Counted from the first letter of the stretch, positions 51,901-61,546 are shown. The stretch is DNA of 64,000 nt from Lytechinus variegatus (GCF_018143015.1 NC_054741.1:56063048-56127047); one strand, 5' to 3'. Notes: generated from the sequence alone by a model not told the origin. A program made the numbers and translations.

Positions 51901-54009
51901 AAATGTTGACAAGCAAAAAATAGGTCAAGTAATATTTCTTCCCCAGAAAAATTTGACAAGCGAAAAAAAAAAAAGTTCAAAGGGGGGGGAGGGCACACTT
52001 AATTCTGTTCATATGGCACTTTACATAACAAATGTCAATTTTGCGTCACATGAGGGGGGGGGGCACGGGCTGGTTGTGCCCCTCTGGATCTGCCACTGAT
52101 TAAAATGTTTTAGTGTGTGTAATAATGGACTATATGACAAGTAGACAAGTTCACTTACTTGTGTGATATTTCACTCAACAGCTCAATATTGAGTTGTTTT
52201 ATGGTCTGCTGTGATTCCATTGATACAAGGTCATTCTTCCAGGTCTCGTTGGCTAGCTGAAGAGACAAGATGGCCGCCCCAGTACTAAGGAAGTCCCACC
52301 CCCAGTCCTCTGTCTGCTGGTCCAGGAGCCATTCTGTAGCCTTCCACTGAGAGGTCTGGATTCTCTGGGCTAATGTTGAGTTGGTCTCTGGACCTAGAGT
52401 GAGCGGGACGCAAACTTGACATCATTATCATCAATCATTATCATCATCATCATCACCAATCATCATCGTCTCCTGACTCTCCTTCTCCTTCTTCATTAAA
52501 TTATCAATATCATAGTCATTTATAATTTTATAATTAACAATAATAATAATTATAACAATCATCATCATATCATCATTATCACAATCACCATTATCATCAT
52601 CAGCTTCTTCTTCTTCATTATCAATATCATATTCATCGTTATAATTACAATAAACAACAATAATTATTATTTTATTACAACCATTATTTTCAGATCATCA
52701 TCATCATAATCATCATCATCCTCATCATCTTCTTCTTAATTATAATTTTCATCTAATTATCAATATCATAATCATTGTTATAATTGTAATAAACAATACT
52801 AATAATCATTATTTTATTACAATCATCATCATATCATCCTCCTCATCATCATCCTCGTTATCATCCTCATCATCATCAACATCATCATCACCAATCATCA
52901 TTATTATCATCATTATTATTATTTCATATTATGAATAATCATCATTATTCAAAGAAGAACATTTTCTGAAGTTAGGTCTACTTATAATACAAGCTCACAT
53001 CCTTAAAAAAAATCTCTTTCATAGTATTCCCATACTTGCTGAAACAGATGACATTATAAAACATCTAGAACATTTTCTGAAGTTACTTATAATACAAGCT
53101 CACATCCTTTAAAAAAATCTCTTTTCATAGTATTCCCATACTTGTTGAAACAGATGACATTATAAAAAAGGTTCAGCAGTTTCATCATGGGATGAATAGA
53201 AAGTACTTCTCCATTTAATTTGGCAAAAAATATGTCGATTTGACCTTAGTGACGTAATGGTCAATGATCGGGTCGTAGACATTTGTAAGCTTGTATCGCC
53301 CCCCCCCCCCCCCGCGTCTGTTGAGAGAAGGTCTGAACGCCCGGATGTAGACCCGATCATCGACCATTACATGTACGTCACTAAGGTCAAATCGGGTCAC
53401 ATTGCTGACGAAGGTTGCAGTCAGCAGCCGAAAATTTCGAGGTAACTCTTCGTTATTTTCTGTCTTTTGTGTTGTGAACCAAAGTTCAATAAAATCGTTA
53501 TATCATAATATCATGTTGTCTCAGTGAGGTAGTTAACTAGGTATACAAAATCATCACAGAATTAAAAGGACTTTTCAATTTTTTTACTTATCTATTGTTC
53601 TTTGGCATGAAGGAATATGTTAGGTAGTCAATTGTAATATTTGTATGTTTCAATAAATTCTGCCTACTTACTGTATCATTATTAATGTTGTTGCTACTGT
53701 CATCATTATTCTATTATCATTATAATAATTATTATTATTATCATTTTCATCATTATCATGATTTTCATGATCATAATCACGATCATTGTCATTACTATGA
53801 ATATTCTTTTACATCTTTTCAGTCATTTGTTTCACGATTGACCTGCCATTTGATGTTAGTTACCAATATTAAACTCTAGCAGTATCTTAGTTCTCAAAAA
53901 TTGTAATAAGCTTACCACAAATACTGGAAACGTCAGGGTTTGGTAGAACTGATACAAAGCATGGTGTGAACAACCCCAAGAACTGCCACAAAAACTTTAA
54001 CCTGAACAT
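42846..54009 (-). CDS. Transcobalamin / intrinsic-factor-like secreted cobalamin carrier (eight exons)
   Basis: Spliced CDS (transcript order) 53916-54009, 52159-52393, 50568-50842, 49687-49874, 48229-48415, 45953-46145, 44709-44842, 42846-42907; 455 aa (human TCN2 427, CBLIF 417). The family binds vitamin B12 between an N-terminal alpha/alpha toroid and a C-terminal beta domain (DUF4430). Residues 1-~24 look like a signal peptide (MFRLKFLWQFLGLFTPCFVS). Exons 2-5 give repeated helical segments (WLLDQQTEDWGWDF; KLGYYAMALHATCH; GYQTSDGGFSN; GNQGSTIQILPLL, matching the family's TAxQxLPAL). Exons 6-8 give the beta domain: VNFEISQKLL, ENLYRAMERARQAGSF, GNYITSIHDI.NDNANGLYWF, and a final FPEDGSKYHWVYRAY. 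Nine further Cys could form disulfides. Seven junctions are canonical; exon 5 uses the weaker donor gttatt. Carrier identity is firm at family level; ligand and paralogue are not. Confidence 0.9.
42915..43850. repeat. ~0.9-kb strand-asymmetric polypurine tract
   Basis: The + strand is overwhelmingly A and G ('gagagaacagataaatagag', 'ggaggcagagagtggaatat', 'aaagaaagaaaggtaaaatg'). On the transcribed gene's sense strand it is polypyrimidine and ends only ~10 nt from the acceptor of exon 8. Long frames on the minus strand (Phe/Ser/Leu/Pro-rich) are artefacts of composition. Confidence 0.85.
44364..44644. mobile_element. 281-bp MITE with GGCCCGTATTCT ends
   Basis: GGCCCGTATTCTCA at the left and TCAGAATACGGGCC at the right are inverted; the next ~20 bp are weakly inverted ('gtgacttaag' / 'ctaagttaaac'). 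AAT flanks both sides. The terminus shares GTATTCTGAA with the 15471-17021 element. Intron 7 of the carrier gene. Confidence 0.65.
44709..44842 (-). CDS. Cobalamin carrier exon 7
   Basis: 134 nt, acceptor ctgcag, donor gtaagt. Encodes FESKLTQFGNYITSIHDIVN then DNANGLYWFIYTVDENDDQS, matching the family's TAYGPYITSI..YWEL region. Confidence 0.93.
45050..45714 (+). mobile_element. DINE-like element, 5'-truncated copy
   Basis: About four central units and the tail 'gactgccagaggcactccacttgt'. The TGTCTCACC head is missing. Intron 6 of the carrier gene. Confidence 0.7.
45717..45885. repeat. GGGTGCTG repeat fragment
   Basis: 'ctgggggtgctgatat' and 'cagcatccccagcacccc' are inverted; internal 'cagcaccccaaggaattttt' resembles 36850-36930. 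Confidence 0.45.
45953..46145 (-). CDS. Cobalamin carrier exon 6 (start of beta domain)
   Basis: 193 nt, acceptor tctcag, donor gttggt. Encodes DAMQSIPPIGHRDQTIQVNF and ILPGENLYRAMERARQAGSF, the strand-helix pattern of DUF4430. Confidence 0.92.
46187..46742. mobile_element. Second DINE-like family with GTCTCGCCTGA ends
   Basis: GTCTCGCCTGA at 46187 and TCAGGCGAGAC at 46732-46742 are inverted. Between them are three ~140-160-bp units, each with 'tgacccctagatnacctttgacc' (46230, 46370, 46530). Same overall plan as the 20-22 kb family but different sequence. Intron 5. Confidence 0.6.
46800..48220. other. Intron 5, remaining sequence
   Basis: AT-rich; an A-rich frame at 47227-47530 and a G-run near 47418 are low complexity. 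No element ends identified. Confidence 0.4.
48229..48415 (-). CDS. Cobalamin carrier exon 5
   Basis: 187 nt, acceptor cctag, donor gttatt (GT present, rest weak). Encodes ALIAARKSPSLWRCEDALTH, QLEDGHFGNQGSTIQILPLL and a Cys before the linker. Confidence 0.88.
48471..48576. repeat. 106-bp near-perfect palindrome
   Basis: CTCATTTTTCACAAAGCATT..AATGCTTTGTGAAAAATGAG with only a few central mismatches. Intron 4, about 55 nt upstream of the exon 5 acceptor. Confidence 0.85.
49250..49502. mobile_element. Hairpin element related to 14563-15008
   Basis: Left phrase occurs twice ('caacaccatgtagattagtc', 'taacaccatgtaggttagtc') and is inverted at the right ('cctacatggtgctaccg'). AGTCCTGAAAAGGACT-type small stems recur. 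It is followed by 'ccaccatgcaaaccttcaaa', as at 14980. Intron 4, ~185 nt from the exon 4 donor. Confidence 0.7.
49687..49874 (-). CDS. Cobalamin carrier exon 4
   Basis: 188 nt, acceptor atgaag, donor gtatgc. Encodes DVTSMAVMAMDCMQGSFNRP through GYQTSDGGFSNSDNTNIIST and ALAAQ; two Cys. Confidence 0.92.
50568..50842 (-). CDS. Cobalamin carrier exon 3
   Basis: 275 nt, acceptor ttttag, donor gtaagg. Encodes KLGYYAMALHATCHNASNFH through EGMQQEDGCFPFGV; three Cys. Confidence 0.92.
51054..51655. mobile_element. 602-bp TTAA-type MITE
   Basis: Left AAGGTACTCGGGGCTGAA, right TTCAGCCTGGAGTACCCT followed by TTAA; the left target copy reads ATAA (one change). Arms are inverted-similar over ~150 bp. Intron 2 of the carrier gene. 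Confidence 0.7.
51851..52098. mobile_element. 248-bp hAT-type MITE with 8-bp target duplication
   Basis: CAGGGGCGGATCCAGGATTT at the left and TGGATCTGCCACTG at the right, flanked by ATTAAAAT on both sides (51843-51850, 52099-52106). 8-bp duplications and CAGGGGCGG ends are typical of hAT. Non-coding. Confidence 0.85.
52159..52393 (-). CDS. Cobalamin carrier exon 2
   Basis: 235 nt, acceptor ctctag, donor gtaagt. Encodes PETNSTLAQRIQTSQWKATE, WLLDQQTEDWGWDFLSTGAA and further helices of the toroid. Confidence 0.9.
52425..52960. repeat. ATC/ATT trinucleotide-rich microsatellite
   Basis: Interrupted runs of 'atcatcatc' and 'attatt', 0.5 kb, directly upstream (in transcript sense) of the exon 2 acceptor. 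Confidence 0.85.
52970..53160. repeat. ~90-bp direct duplication
   Basis: 'cattttctgaagtta..cttataatacaagctcacatcctt' occurs at about 52960 and 53070, each followed by 'tctctttcatagtattcccatacttg'. Confidence 0.7.
53236..53500 (+). repeat. Inverted-repeat segment with a retroelement-like 3' end
   Basis: 'gatttgaccttagtgacgtaatggtca' and its reverse complement flank a core with 15 consecutive C (53299-53313). It is followed by CTGACGA..GCAGCCGAAA (53405-53433) and 'aaagttcaataaaatcg'. The tail recalls Penelope-like element ends. Uncertain. Confidence 0.4.
53685..53790. repeat. ATT/CAT microsatellite
   Basis: 'attattattatcattttcat' type interrupted runs in intron 1. Confidence 0.8.
53916..54009 (-). 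CDS. Cobalamin carrier exon 1 (signal peptide)
   Basis: ATG at 54009-54007; encodes MFRLKFLWQFLGLFTPCFVS then VLPNPDVSSIC and one base of Gly; donor gtaagc. An upstream non-coding exon is possible. Confidence 0.8.
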
Positions 54010-54569
54010 TTTCTGAAAAAAGGAGATAATATTGAATTTCAAATTAATCTGATTCAATGAAGAGTAAGTGCTCTTACAAGGCAGCAAAACCCACCTTTTG
54101 GGTGAAGTTGTCATTGAGATAGAAAACCAGTGATGTACTGGGGGGGGGGGGTTACAGGGATTCAAATCCCCCTTAAATTTATTTGATACCCACCCCCCCC
54201 TAAGATTTTTTAAAGACACTTTTTTTTGCTTGTTAAATTTTATAGCGGTACAAAATGACATAAAATTTGTGGTGAAGACCATTTTTTTTCTGGGTTGTAA
54301 ACATTTCATTCAGCTTGAAACGAAAATCCTGTGTATGCTACTGTAGAAAATAGTATAGATTATCAATCTAAAGTCCATGAGCACCATCTCAAGGGTGAAC
54401 AACTCTTTCATTTTGCTGCACTAGATCCATGTGTGTAATAATGTTTAAATCAAAAGTATGAGGGAAGATTCAATTTGAAGTAAGGAATTATACAAAAAAA
54501 TATCATCATACAGAATCCCCAACATTATTTGCATTTAATGTGAGTGATGAATGTACAGAAATAATCATG

Positions 54570-54925
54570 ACAAATTGCCAATTCATCTATTGCCAACTCT
54601 TCCACTCATCACACGGTCTACCTTCATATAGTGTCATGCCATTTCGTCCATCAACATTTAGTCTAACAACCATTTGGTCAAAAAATCACTTCGTCTATGA
54701 CCATTTTGTCACATAACCAGTTGATCTTATACCCATTTTCCTTTCATTCATTTTGCTAAATTAACACATCTTAGTCCAATTAGACCAAATTTATGGACTA
54801 AATGGCTATTAGACCAACTGGTTATTAGACTTAATGGCAATTAGACCCTACGATGGATAGTGGACAAACTGATGGTAGACCAACTGATAGTAGACGAGTT
54901 AACAAATTGGCATTAGACCCACTGA
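54570..54925. repeat. CGTCTA minisatellite element, copy 2, folded into an inverted repeat
   Basis: The first half repeats 'ccatttcgtc(c/t)a' units; from about 54785 the same units run reversed ('tagaccaaatggctattaga'). The opening matches copy 1 at 37090, but the whole is a hairpin of ~170-bp arms. Confidence 0.75.
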
Positions 54926-55017
54926 AAATAAACCATAATGATGACATATAATATGTTTTGTCAGATCCCAGTGATCATCGTCATTTAATGATTTTATGAT
55001 GTGTTCTACCTTTTTAA

Positions 55018-55571
55018 AGGAAACCAAATCCAAGAAGAGAAGTAATCTTATTGGAAAGAGTTAAATGAGAGGAAAAATTAAAAAAAAGTTTCATCAAAAT
55101 CGGTTAAGCAAGTTATGAGAGTTTGAAAACTCTTGTTGTACCTTCTATGGGTATCCTCAAATTGGCAAACGTGCTTCAAAATGGCTGATTTTGTGGACAA
55201 CTCTCCATTTGTTTTGTACACAAATTTTCAGATTTTCTGCATCTTGCCTACTTCTGAGCAAAACATTTGTCATGGGAAAATATAATCCATACCATATATG
55301 TCAAGGTCAGGAGGAGATAATGTGAAATATGTAAAATAAAGGGGAAAATCTGAAAATATGTGTACAAAACAAATGGAAAGTTGTCCACAAAATCAGCCAT
55401 TTTGAAGCACGTTTGCCAATTTGAGGATCCACATAGTAAGTACAACAAGACTTTTTAATCGTCCATAACTTGCTTATTTCATAACCGATTTTGATGAAAC
55501 TTTTTTTAAATTGTTCCTCTCATTTTACTCTTTCAAATAAGATTGCTTGTCTTCTTGGGTTTTGGTTTCCT
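55018..55571. mobile_element. 554-bp foldback MITE with TTAA target duplication
   Basis: TTAA at 55014-55017 and 55572-55575; ends AGGAAACCAAATCCAAGAAG and its reverse complement; arms of about 230 bp with a ~90-bp loop. TTAA specificity fits piggyBac- or Kolobok-type mobilisation. Non-coding. Confidence 0.88.
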
Positions 55572-55575
55572 TTAA

Positions 55576-56829
55576 GTGCATTAATTCTTCATGTTCAAAG
55601 GTCAATATATATAGCAATCCTGTTTGGACTGTAGTGACATGTATGATTCTCATCACCACAGTAATCAGTATTTAAATCCAATTTTCATGATAAGATACAA
55701 TTCATATAATTAAAGAAGTAACAGAAAAGGAAAGCAAAATTAAATATCAAGTTTACATCAAACAAACACAAAGAAAAAGCCAAAAGAGAACTTATTGAAT
55801 CAGACATGCCTAACTTGATTGATGACATGTTTATGGTTTAACTCTATGAAATGATAGTTGTGGCAATTAAGAGAAATGGCAAAACAGATAGTCATGCTAC
55901 ATGTAGCGGTAAATTAGAAAGAATACTATGTCTAAGAAACTACAATCAATGAATGAAGTACTAAAAATAAATCAAATCAAATTGACACACACACAGTCAC
56001 TATAACTTCTTCTACTACCTGTAAGCTAAGTTCTAGTAAATTAGGAATAGAAATGGTCAAATAAGGCAATTGCAACAATTAACTCCCTGGTCAGAAAAAA
56101 CAAACAAAGAACAAGCAAAGTTTTTTTTTAAAAAAACCATGAAAAAGAACACCTATAGTATACTCAATGAAAAGGCTATATTAATACAGGGCCAATGCCA
56201 TACCATTGGTGACATGGTCAGTGACACCCAAGCTGGTGACACCAATAATATCGTCACACTCACACAGACAAAGTTTATAGGCCTACTCTCTTTCGTTCAT
56301 TGGCTTGCTTTCTACAATTTATTTTGTTCTTTCTAGAATCTTGTTCAAAATCACCTACCGAATACCTTTCCTCAAAAGCTGCTGTGGCTGTGATGTGAGA
56401 GTCCAAGAAATTAGCCTCGTCCTTGACAATATGATGCAAAGCCAAATGTTGTCTTATTCATTAGTACACAGCCCCGGGATCCTGCCTGACGGCTGCCTTG
56501 GTGTGAGATATGTGCCAGAGATCGAGACCGACCCTCAAAAGACTCAGGCAGACAGAAGAATAAACTGAACAGCTGATATTGTGATCAGAGATCATTTGCA
56601 TACAATACACGTTCCTTGTACTATCAGTTCGGGCCACCTCGCCTCCGCGCTGGCTACATATCCTTCGCGACGTCCGGAGTGTTTGGAAGATGGGGAATTC
56701 CCTAAATAGTACAAAGGAGCTGTTGGAAGGGTACAGCTCCTTGCGCTTTGCTAGTACTTTCTTACGTCACGGTCTGTCGGGAAGGAGGCTGGGGGGGGGG
56801 TGCTCTTTTTCCATTTTGTGTAGTTCGTA
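55576..56829. other. Intergenic, no element ends or exon recognised
   Basis: AT-rich to 56400, then higher GC ('gggccacctcgcctccgcgctggc', 56630). Short frames lack family resemblance. The GC-rich patch could be a remote promoter, but there is no clear start site. Confidence 0.35.
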
Positions 56830-57392
56830 CCCGGGGGGGCCACTTCCATTCACGAGTGGATACCATGCGCGACCATGGGGTCTCGAAAAGCACCCTAAAC
56901 ACGTAATTTCCATATTCTGAAAATGCACCCCTTAACAAGTATTGGCGTGTGAAAACCTACCCTTAACAAGTATTGGAAACAAAACGATACTATTGAAAAA
57001 TAATCCCTGAAATGAACCCCTAAACAAATACAGGAATGTTTTATTGTTACGGGTCCTTCGACGGGTCGTCGGCTTTACCTTATTTGGTTTAGTACGACCC
57101 CACCTTCTACACCTCGCGCAAATCGGACTCTAAACACGAAGTGTTGGGACAAAAAGGCAAAAAGGACATCCTTTATAAAACATTTTAATTTTGTTTTATC
57201 ATCCCCGCAAATTAGACCCTAAACACGTAATTTTCCTAACGAAATAGATACCCTTTTTTCATTATTTTTGCGTTTTTGACACCCTTATCACGTTACGTAC
57301 GTAACGTGCCCTATCGTGAAAAGGACATCCTTTTTACGTGTTTTTTTGGTCGCGCATGGTATCCACTCGTCAATGTAAGTGGCCCCCCCGGG
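56830..57392. mobile_element. 563-bp CCCGGGGGGG MITE, copy 1
   Basis: Ends CCCGGGGGGGCCACTTCCAT and CAATGTAAGTGGCCCCCCCG GG are inverted and continue through GAGTGGATACCATGCGCGACC. The 8-bp duplication AGTTCGTA lies at 56822-56829 and 57393-57400. The interior repeats 'accctaaacacgtaatttcc' and 'cccttaacaagtattgg' phrases and contains the palindrome ACGTTACGTACGTAACGT. Confidence 0.9.
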
Positions 57393-57739
57393 AGTTCGTA
57401 CGTGTGTGGGATGTGCGGTGTGTTTATTATTTCCTTTTCCTCCACTTTTTGTATCAGATTTCTTAACTTCTTTCAGTAAATTGGAAAAATGAATGGATCA
57501 ATTGAATTTATTCATAAATAATGTAGGGCCTATAGGACGATGTTATATCGATTTTATTTTGTATTAGTTATGAAGTTAAACCTATAATGTAGGCCTATTA
57601 TTTAGGAAGTTATGAAGTCAGTTTGTTTGTATTCACTGGAAGAAGCCATACAAAATACTTTTTAAAAAAGAATGTAGAATCTTTGTTCTAATAATCTATG
57701 TGTGGGTTTTTGTCTTTTTTTTTACTATACATAATTATG

Positions 57740-57860
57740 ATCAGGCGCGCCGGAACACTTTCAGTTTTGGGGGGGCAAAATCCCGAAGGGGGCACATTAT
57801 TTTTGACAGTGTGAGATACCGAAGCGATCGAGCGGGAGAGGCTGTGGGACCCCCCCCCCC
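57740..57860. mobile_element. Diverged hAT-like MITE fragment
   Basis: 'caggcgcgccggaacacttt', 'gggggggcaaaatcccgaaggggg' and 'ccccccccccacgg' recall the CAGGGGCGG family; related to 59815-59940. Confidence 0.4.
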
Positions 57861-57899
57861 ACGGTAAGGACTTTGTGTAAAAATGGAGTATAAAAGTTG

Positions 57900-58860
57900 C
57901 GTTTCTAAGAGCAATCAAAAATAAATTTCTTGAGAATTACAGTATTGGAGTTCCTTTTGCTCCTTTTTTTTACCCCCTCTTCTGACCCAGACTGGTGTTT
58001 CTTCATGATCAGGGTCGCAGTTCCAAGCCTTATTGCAAACGAAATTGTTCAAACCAATGTAATATAGACCTTCAAAATGACTGTACGCAGCCGAGGGCCG
58101 CCGATCGAGAGAGCAAAATTCACCAAAATTGTGCACGAAATCCTTCAATTTTATTCTAGAAAATGCAAAAGCTCCCCCATCACAAGCCCCCTCGCTTTTA
58201 AGTTTCTTCGAAAATTTAGGTCTTGCAGCCCCACCCACTCCCGGATTTTTTTTTTTTTTTTGCAAACGTCCATGAATAACAAAAGCTGGGATGAACCAGA
58301 GCTAGCTGCCATCTCGATCTGATTAGTAACAGGTAATGGGAAGAAGTTTTGGAATCTAAAATACATAAGTGCTATATCATATGAGCTGAAATAATATCAG
58401 ACAAAACGCTTTCCAATAATGCCAATGAAAAGGAATAGAGGAAAATACGGGGCTGTGAAAATATCTTAAGATTTTGTTTTATAGTTGAGCAGTACTGTAA
58501 CGCTTATTTTTTTCTTTTATATTCTTTATTTACATTTTTATTCATATCTCGGATATTATGAGTCCGGTTAAGGTGACACTTTCACAGATGATTTTATTTT
58601 TTCATGTCTAAACATTATTTCTAAGTTGCTTTCGAGTGGGATTCACCATTTTCGTAATATGAATTATAATCCTCTACACATGATTATTCTGTGTATAATT
58701 TTCTGATAACATGTCCAATATTGAGTTGAAATGACCTTGGTATTTTCTTTAGGGCACTGTCTTGTTATCACTATCAACTCAATTTATATTTAGTTGAAAA
58801 TGAAATAATTGAAACAAGTTTCTCGAGATGTTATGGTTTCTGGGCTTGACAGCTATGACA
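57900..58860. other. Intergenic, unassigned
   Basis: A segment at 58060-58270 gives frames on both strands without family resemblance; the rest is AT-rich. Confidence 0.35.
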
Positions 58861-58865
58861 TAGAT

Positions 58866-59439
58866 CTCGGGGGGGGGGGGGGGGGGCACTTCCATTCACG
58901 AGTGGATACCTTGCGCGACCATGGGGTCTCGAAAAGCACCCTAAACACGTAATTTCCATATTCTGAAAATGCACCCCTTAACAAGTATTGGCGTGTGAAA
59001 CCCTACCCTTAACAAGTATTGGAAACAAAACGATACTCTTAGTAAATATTCTCTGAAATGAACCCCTAAACAAGTACAGGAATGTTTGTTGTTACGGGTC
59101 CTTCGGTCGTCTGCTTTACCTTATTTGGTTCGGACCCCCACCTTCTAAACCTTGAGCAAATCGGACTCTAAACACGAAGTGTTGGGCCAAAAAGGACATC
59201 CTTTATAAAACATTTTAATTTTGTTTTATCATCCCCACAAATTCGACCCAAAACACGTAATTTTCCTAGCGAAATAGATACCCTTTTTTCATTATTTTTG
59301 TGTTTTTGACACCCTTATCACGTTACGTACGTAACGTGCCATATCGTGAAAAAGACATCCTTTATACGTGTTTTTTTTGTGGTCGCGCATGGTATCCACT
59401 CGTCAATGTAAGTGCCCCCCCCCCCCCCCCCCCCCCGGG
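58866..59439. mobile_element. 574-bp CCCGGGGGGG MITE, copy 2
   Basis: Closely similar to copy 1 throughout, flanked by its own 8-bp duplication ACATAGAT (58858-58865, 59440-59447). Terminal homopolymer runs are expanded to ~18 G and ~22 C. Non-coding. Confidence 0.9.
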
Positions 59440-59814
59440 ACATAGATTCCATTATGTTGCTCGAGTAACTAGTGTTCACGCGCGTTAGTGATATCGGGTC
59501 CGGTCTGAGCGTTTCTGGGCGACCGCGCGTTTGTTAGACGATACAGCCAGCATCATAGAGTTATCAACCTAATCATTGGTGGACCACTATCAATTTTTTA
59601 GTCTGAAATGTATTTATTAAAATGTTGAATGTTATCACACTGTAATAAGATGGAAAAGGGGCTTATCAAAGGAACACTGTTCGTCAAAAGACGCGAGGCT
59701 TACTATGATAATGTATTCGCCCCGTCAGGGGCAAATTTTTTTCATTTTCGACAATTGAAATGACAATTATCAGGCAGAAAAGTGCCTTCGTTTACTTTTG
59801 TCCTTAAATAATTT

Positions 59815-59940
59815 ATCATTTTTCTACTTTCAGGGGGGCACATTGGGGGGGGGGGGGGGAAATCTCGTTTTGCCCCCAAAAATTTTATTTGGGGGGGGGG
59901 GGCAAGTGCCCCCCTGCCCCCTGCTTCCGGCGCCCTTGAT
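59815..59940. mobile_element. G/C-run-rich hAT-like MITE fragment
   Basis: 'caggggggcacattgggggg', 'gggggggggcaagtgcccccc' and 'gcttccggcgcccttg'. Ends only partly preserved. Confidence 0.45.
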
Positions 59941-60369
59941 TATGATAATAATCCACAAGTTTGTTCAATGTTTAAAATGAAGACGTTTTACAGGCGATTG
60001 TTGAATTTGTTGGCTATCAGCCATTGTGAAAACAATGTTTAATGATTTACTTTAAAAGGAACTTGTTTATTTCCCAGCTCCTTTTCTGCATTGAGGTATC
60101 AAACTAAACAGAACTTGCCTTTTAGAAATTTACTTTTCTTTTTGTAACTAAAATCCTATCCGCCAAGTGATTTTTGGTATCTTTTCTCTTCAGATTATTT
60201 TTTACTAACTCAAGCATAAATTAGCTAGTTGAACGAGGAGACTTGAGCTAGTCTCTGGCATTTTTAACTGCCTGACAATATTTCTCACTTACATACTTTT
60301 TTGTTGTGTTTTTTTTTTGTGTGGGAAACTTTGTATGATTATATACCTCCACTGGTAATGCTACATATC

Positions 60370-60500
60370 AACTAGTCCTTGAAGTTCGAAACAATGAGAT
60401 TTTTTTGTCTAAATGTTCTAACGTCCATTTCGGTCTAATGTCCGAATTTTATCAAACATCAAATAACTTTGTCAATATTCATTTTGTCTTAAAATGTACC
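60370..60500. repeat. Short CGTCTA-family fragment
   Basis: 'ttttttgtctaaatgttctaacgtccatttcggtctaatgtcc' echoes the 16-17-bp unit at 37.1-37.5 kb. Confidence 0.5.
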
Positions 60501-60626
60501 TAGGTATAGGGCTTTTTTTCAGCCACAAAGCATTCATGAGTTTGACTAATGTACATACAATTTTCAGGTAGGCCTATGCACATGACTCACAATTATGATA
60601 GGCCTTATTTCCCCCCCCCCCCTCCT

Positions 60627-61064
60627 CCCGGGGCAGGGGGGCAGTCAAATATATTGCTGTACACACCCGTGACCCCAAAACGCGTTTAAAGGGGTGTTTT
60701 CAGTTTTGGACTCGGTCCGAGCGTGGACTCCTAAAACACTGATTTTCAAGAAAAAGGGTGGTTTTGAAAGGCTAGTCAATGGTCATTCGCGGGGTCAAAC
60801 GTATTTTGGGGTATGTTTTTCCTCCAAAACTTTTTTTCTAAGACTAGCCAAACGTGTTTAGGGTATTTTTTCCCCAAGCTTTAATTTTCCCCGAGGTCGT
60901 ATTGGCGACAACTTGTTTGGGGGCAAAATGTGTAAATAAAGCCCGCGAAAAACTTGTTTAGGAGGTAATTTTGAGCACAGAGAAAAACTCGTTTAGGGGG
61001 TGTTTGGAAATTCCTTGGTGACGCGTGTGTACAGCAATTTATTTGACTGCCCCCCCTCCCCGGG
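60627..61064. mobile_element. ~438-bp MITE with CCCGGGGnAGGGGGG ends
   Basis: Left CCCGGGGCAGGGGGGCAGTC and right GACTGCCCCCCCTCCCCGGG are inverted and continue through AAATATATTGCTGTACACAC. The interior repeats 'aaacgtgtttagggta' and 'aaacttgtttaggagg', as in the CCCGGGGGGG family reversed. Flanks TTATTTCC (left, before a C-run) and TTATTTTC (right) may be the target duplication. Confidence 0.75.
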
Positions 61065-61336
61065 TTATTTTCCTATATTATTATTAGGCCTATGTACAAA
61101 TGAATACTTAATCTTGGCTGAAATTGGTTGCTTTCTTCTGAATTACTCTAGACAACTGGCGCTCGTAATAGTATTCCTTCCTCCTTCTCTCATTATCTAT
61201 CTACTTCAGCCCCCCGGGCCAAAATAAATAAATGAGGAAAAGTAAATCTAAAAACATGCAGAAAACAGAAAAACTCGATAGAGCCAAATGTCATCTGTCA
61301 TTTTTGGCAATTTTCAAAGTTTTTATTTACAAGTAT

Positions 61337-61546
61337 ATACACTCTAAAAACAAATCAGTCAAAAATGACTAATTAATAGGGTCAGCTGGGTGCAACTCTT
61401 ATACTAGTCATATTTTACTAGAACAGAGTTATTTCTGACTGGAATATATGTCAGAATGGACTATCAATGATTGCCATATAAACTGTTGCTCCCAGCTGAC
61501 TACTGGTCTAGTCAATTTTGACTAATCTGTTTTAAGAGTGTATATT
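61337..61546. mobile_element. ~210-bp MITE with CACTCTTAAAACAG ends
   Basis: TACACTCTAAAAACAAATCA and TGTTTTAAGAGTGTA are inverted, with 'gtcaaaaatgacta' / 'tagtcaattttgac' next. TATA flanks both sides, consistent with a TA-targeting (mariner-type) MITE. Confidence 0.7.
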
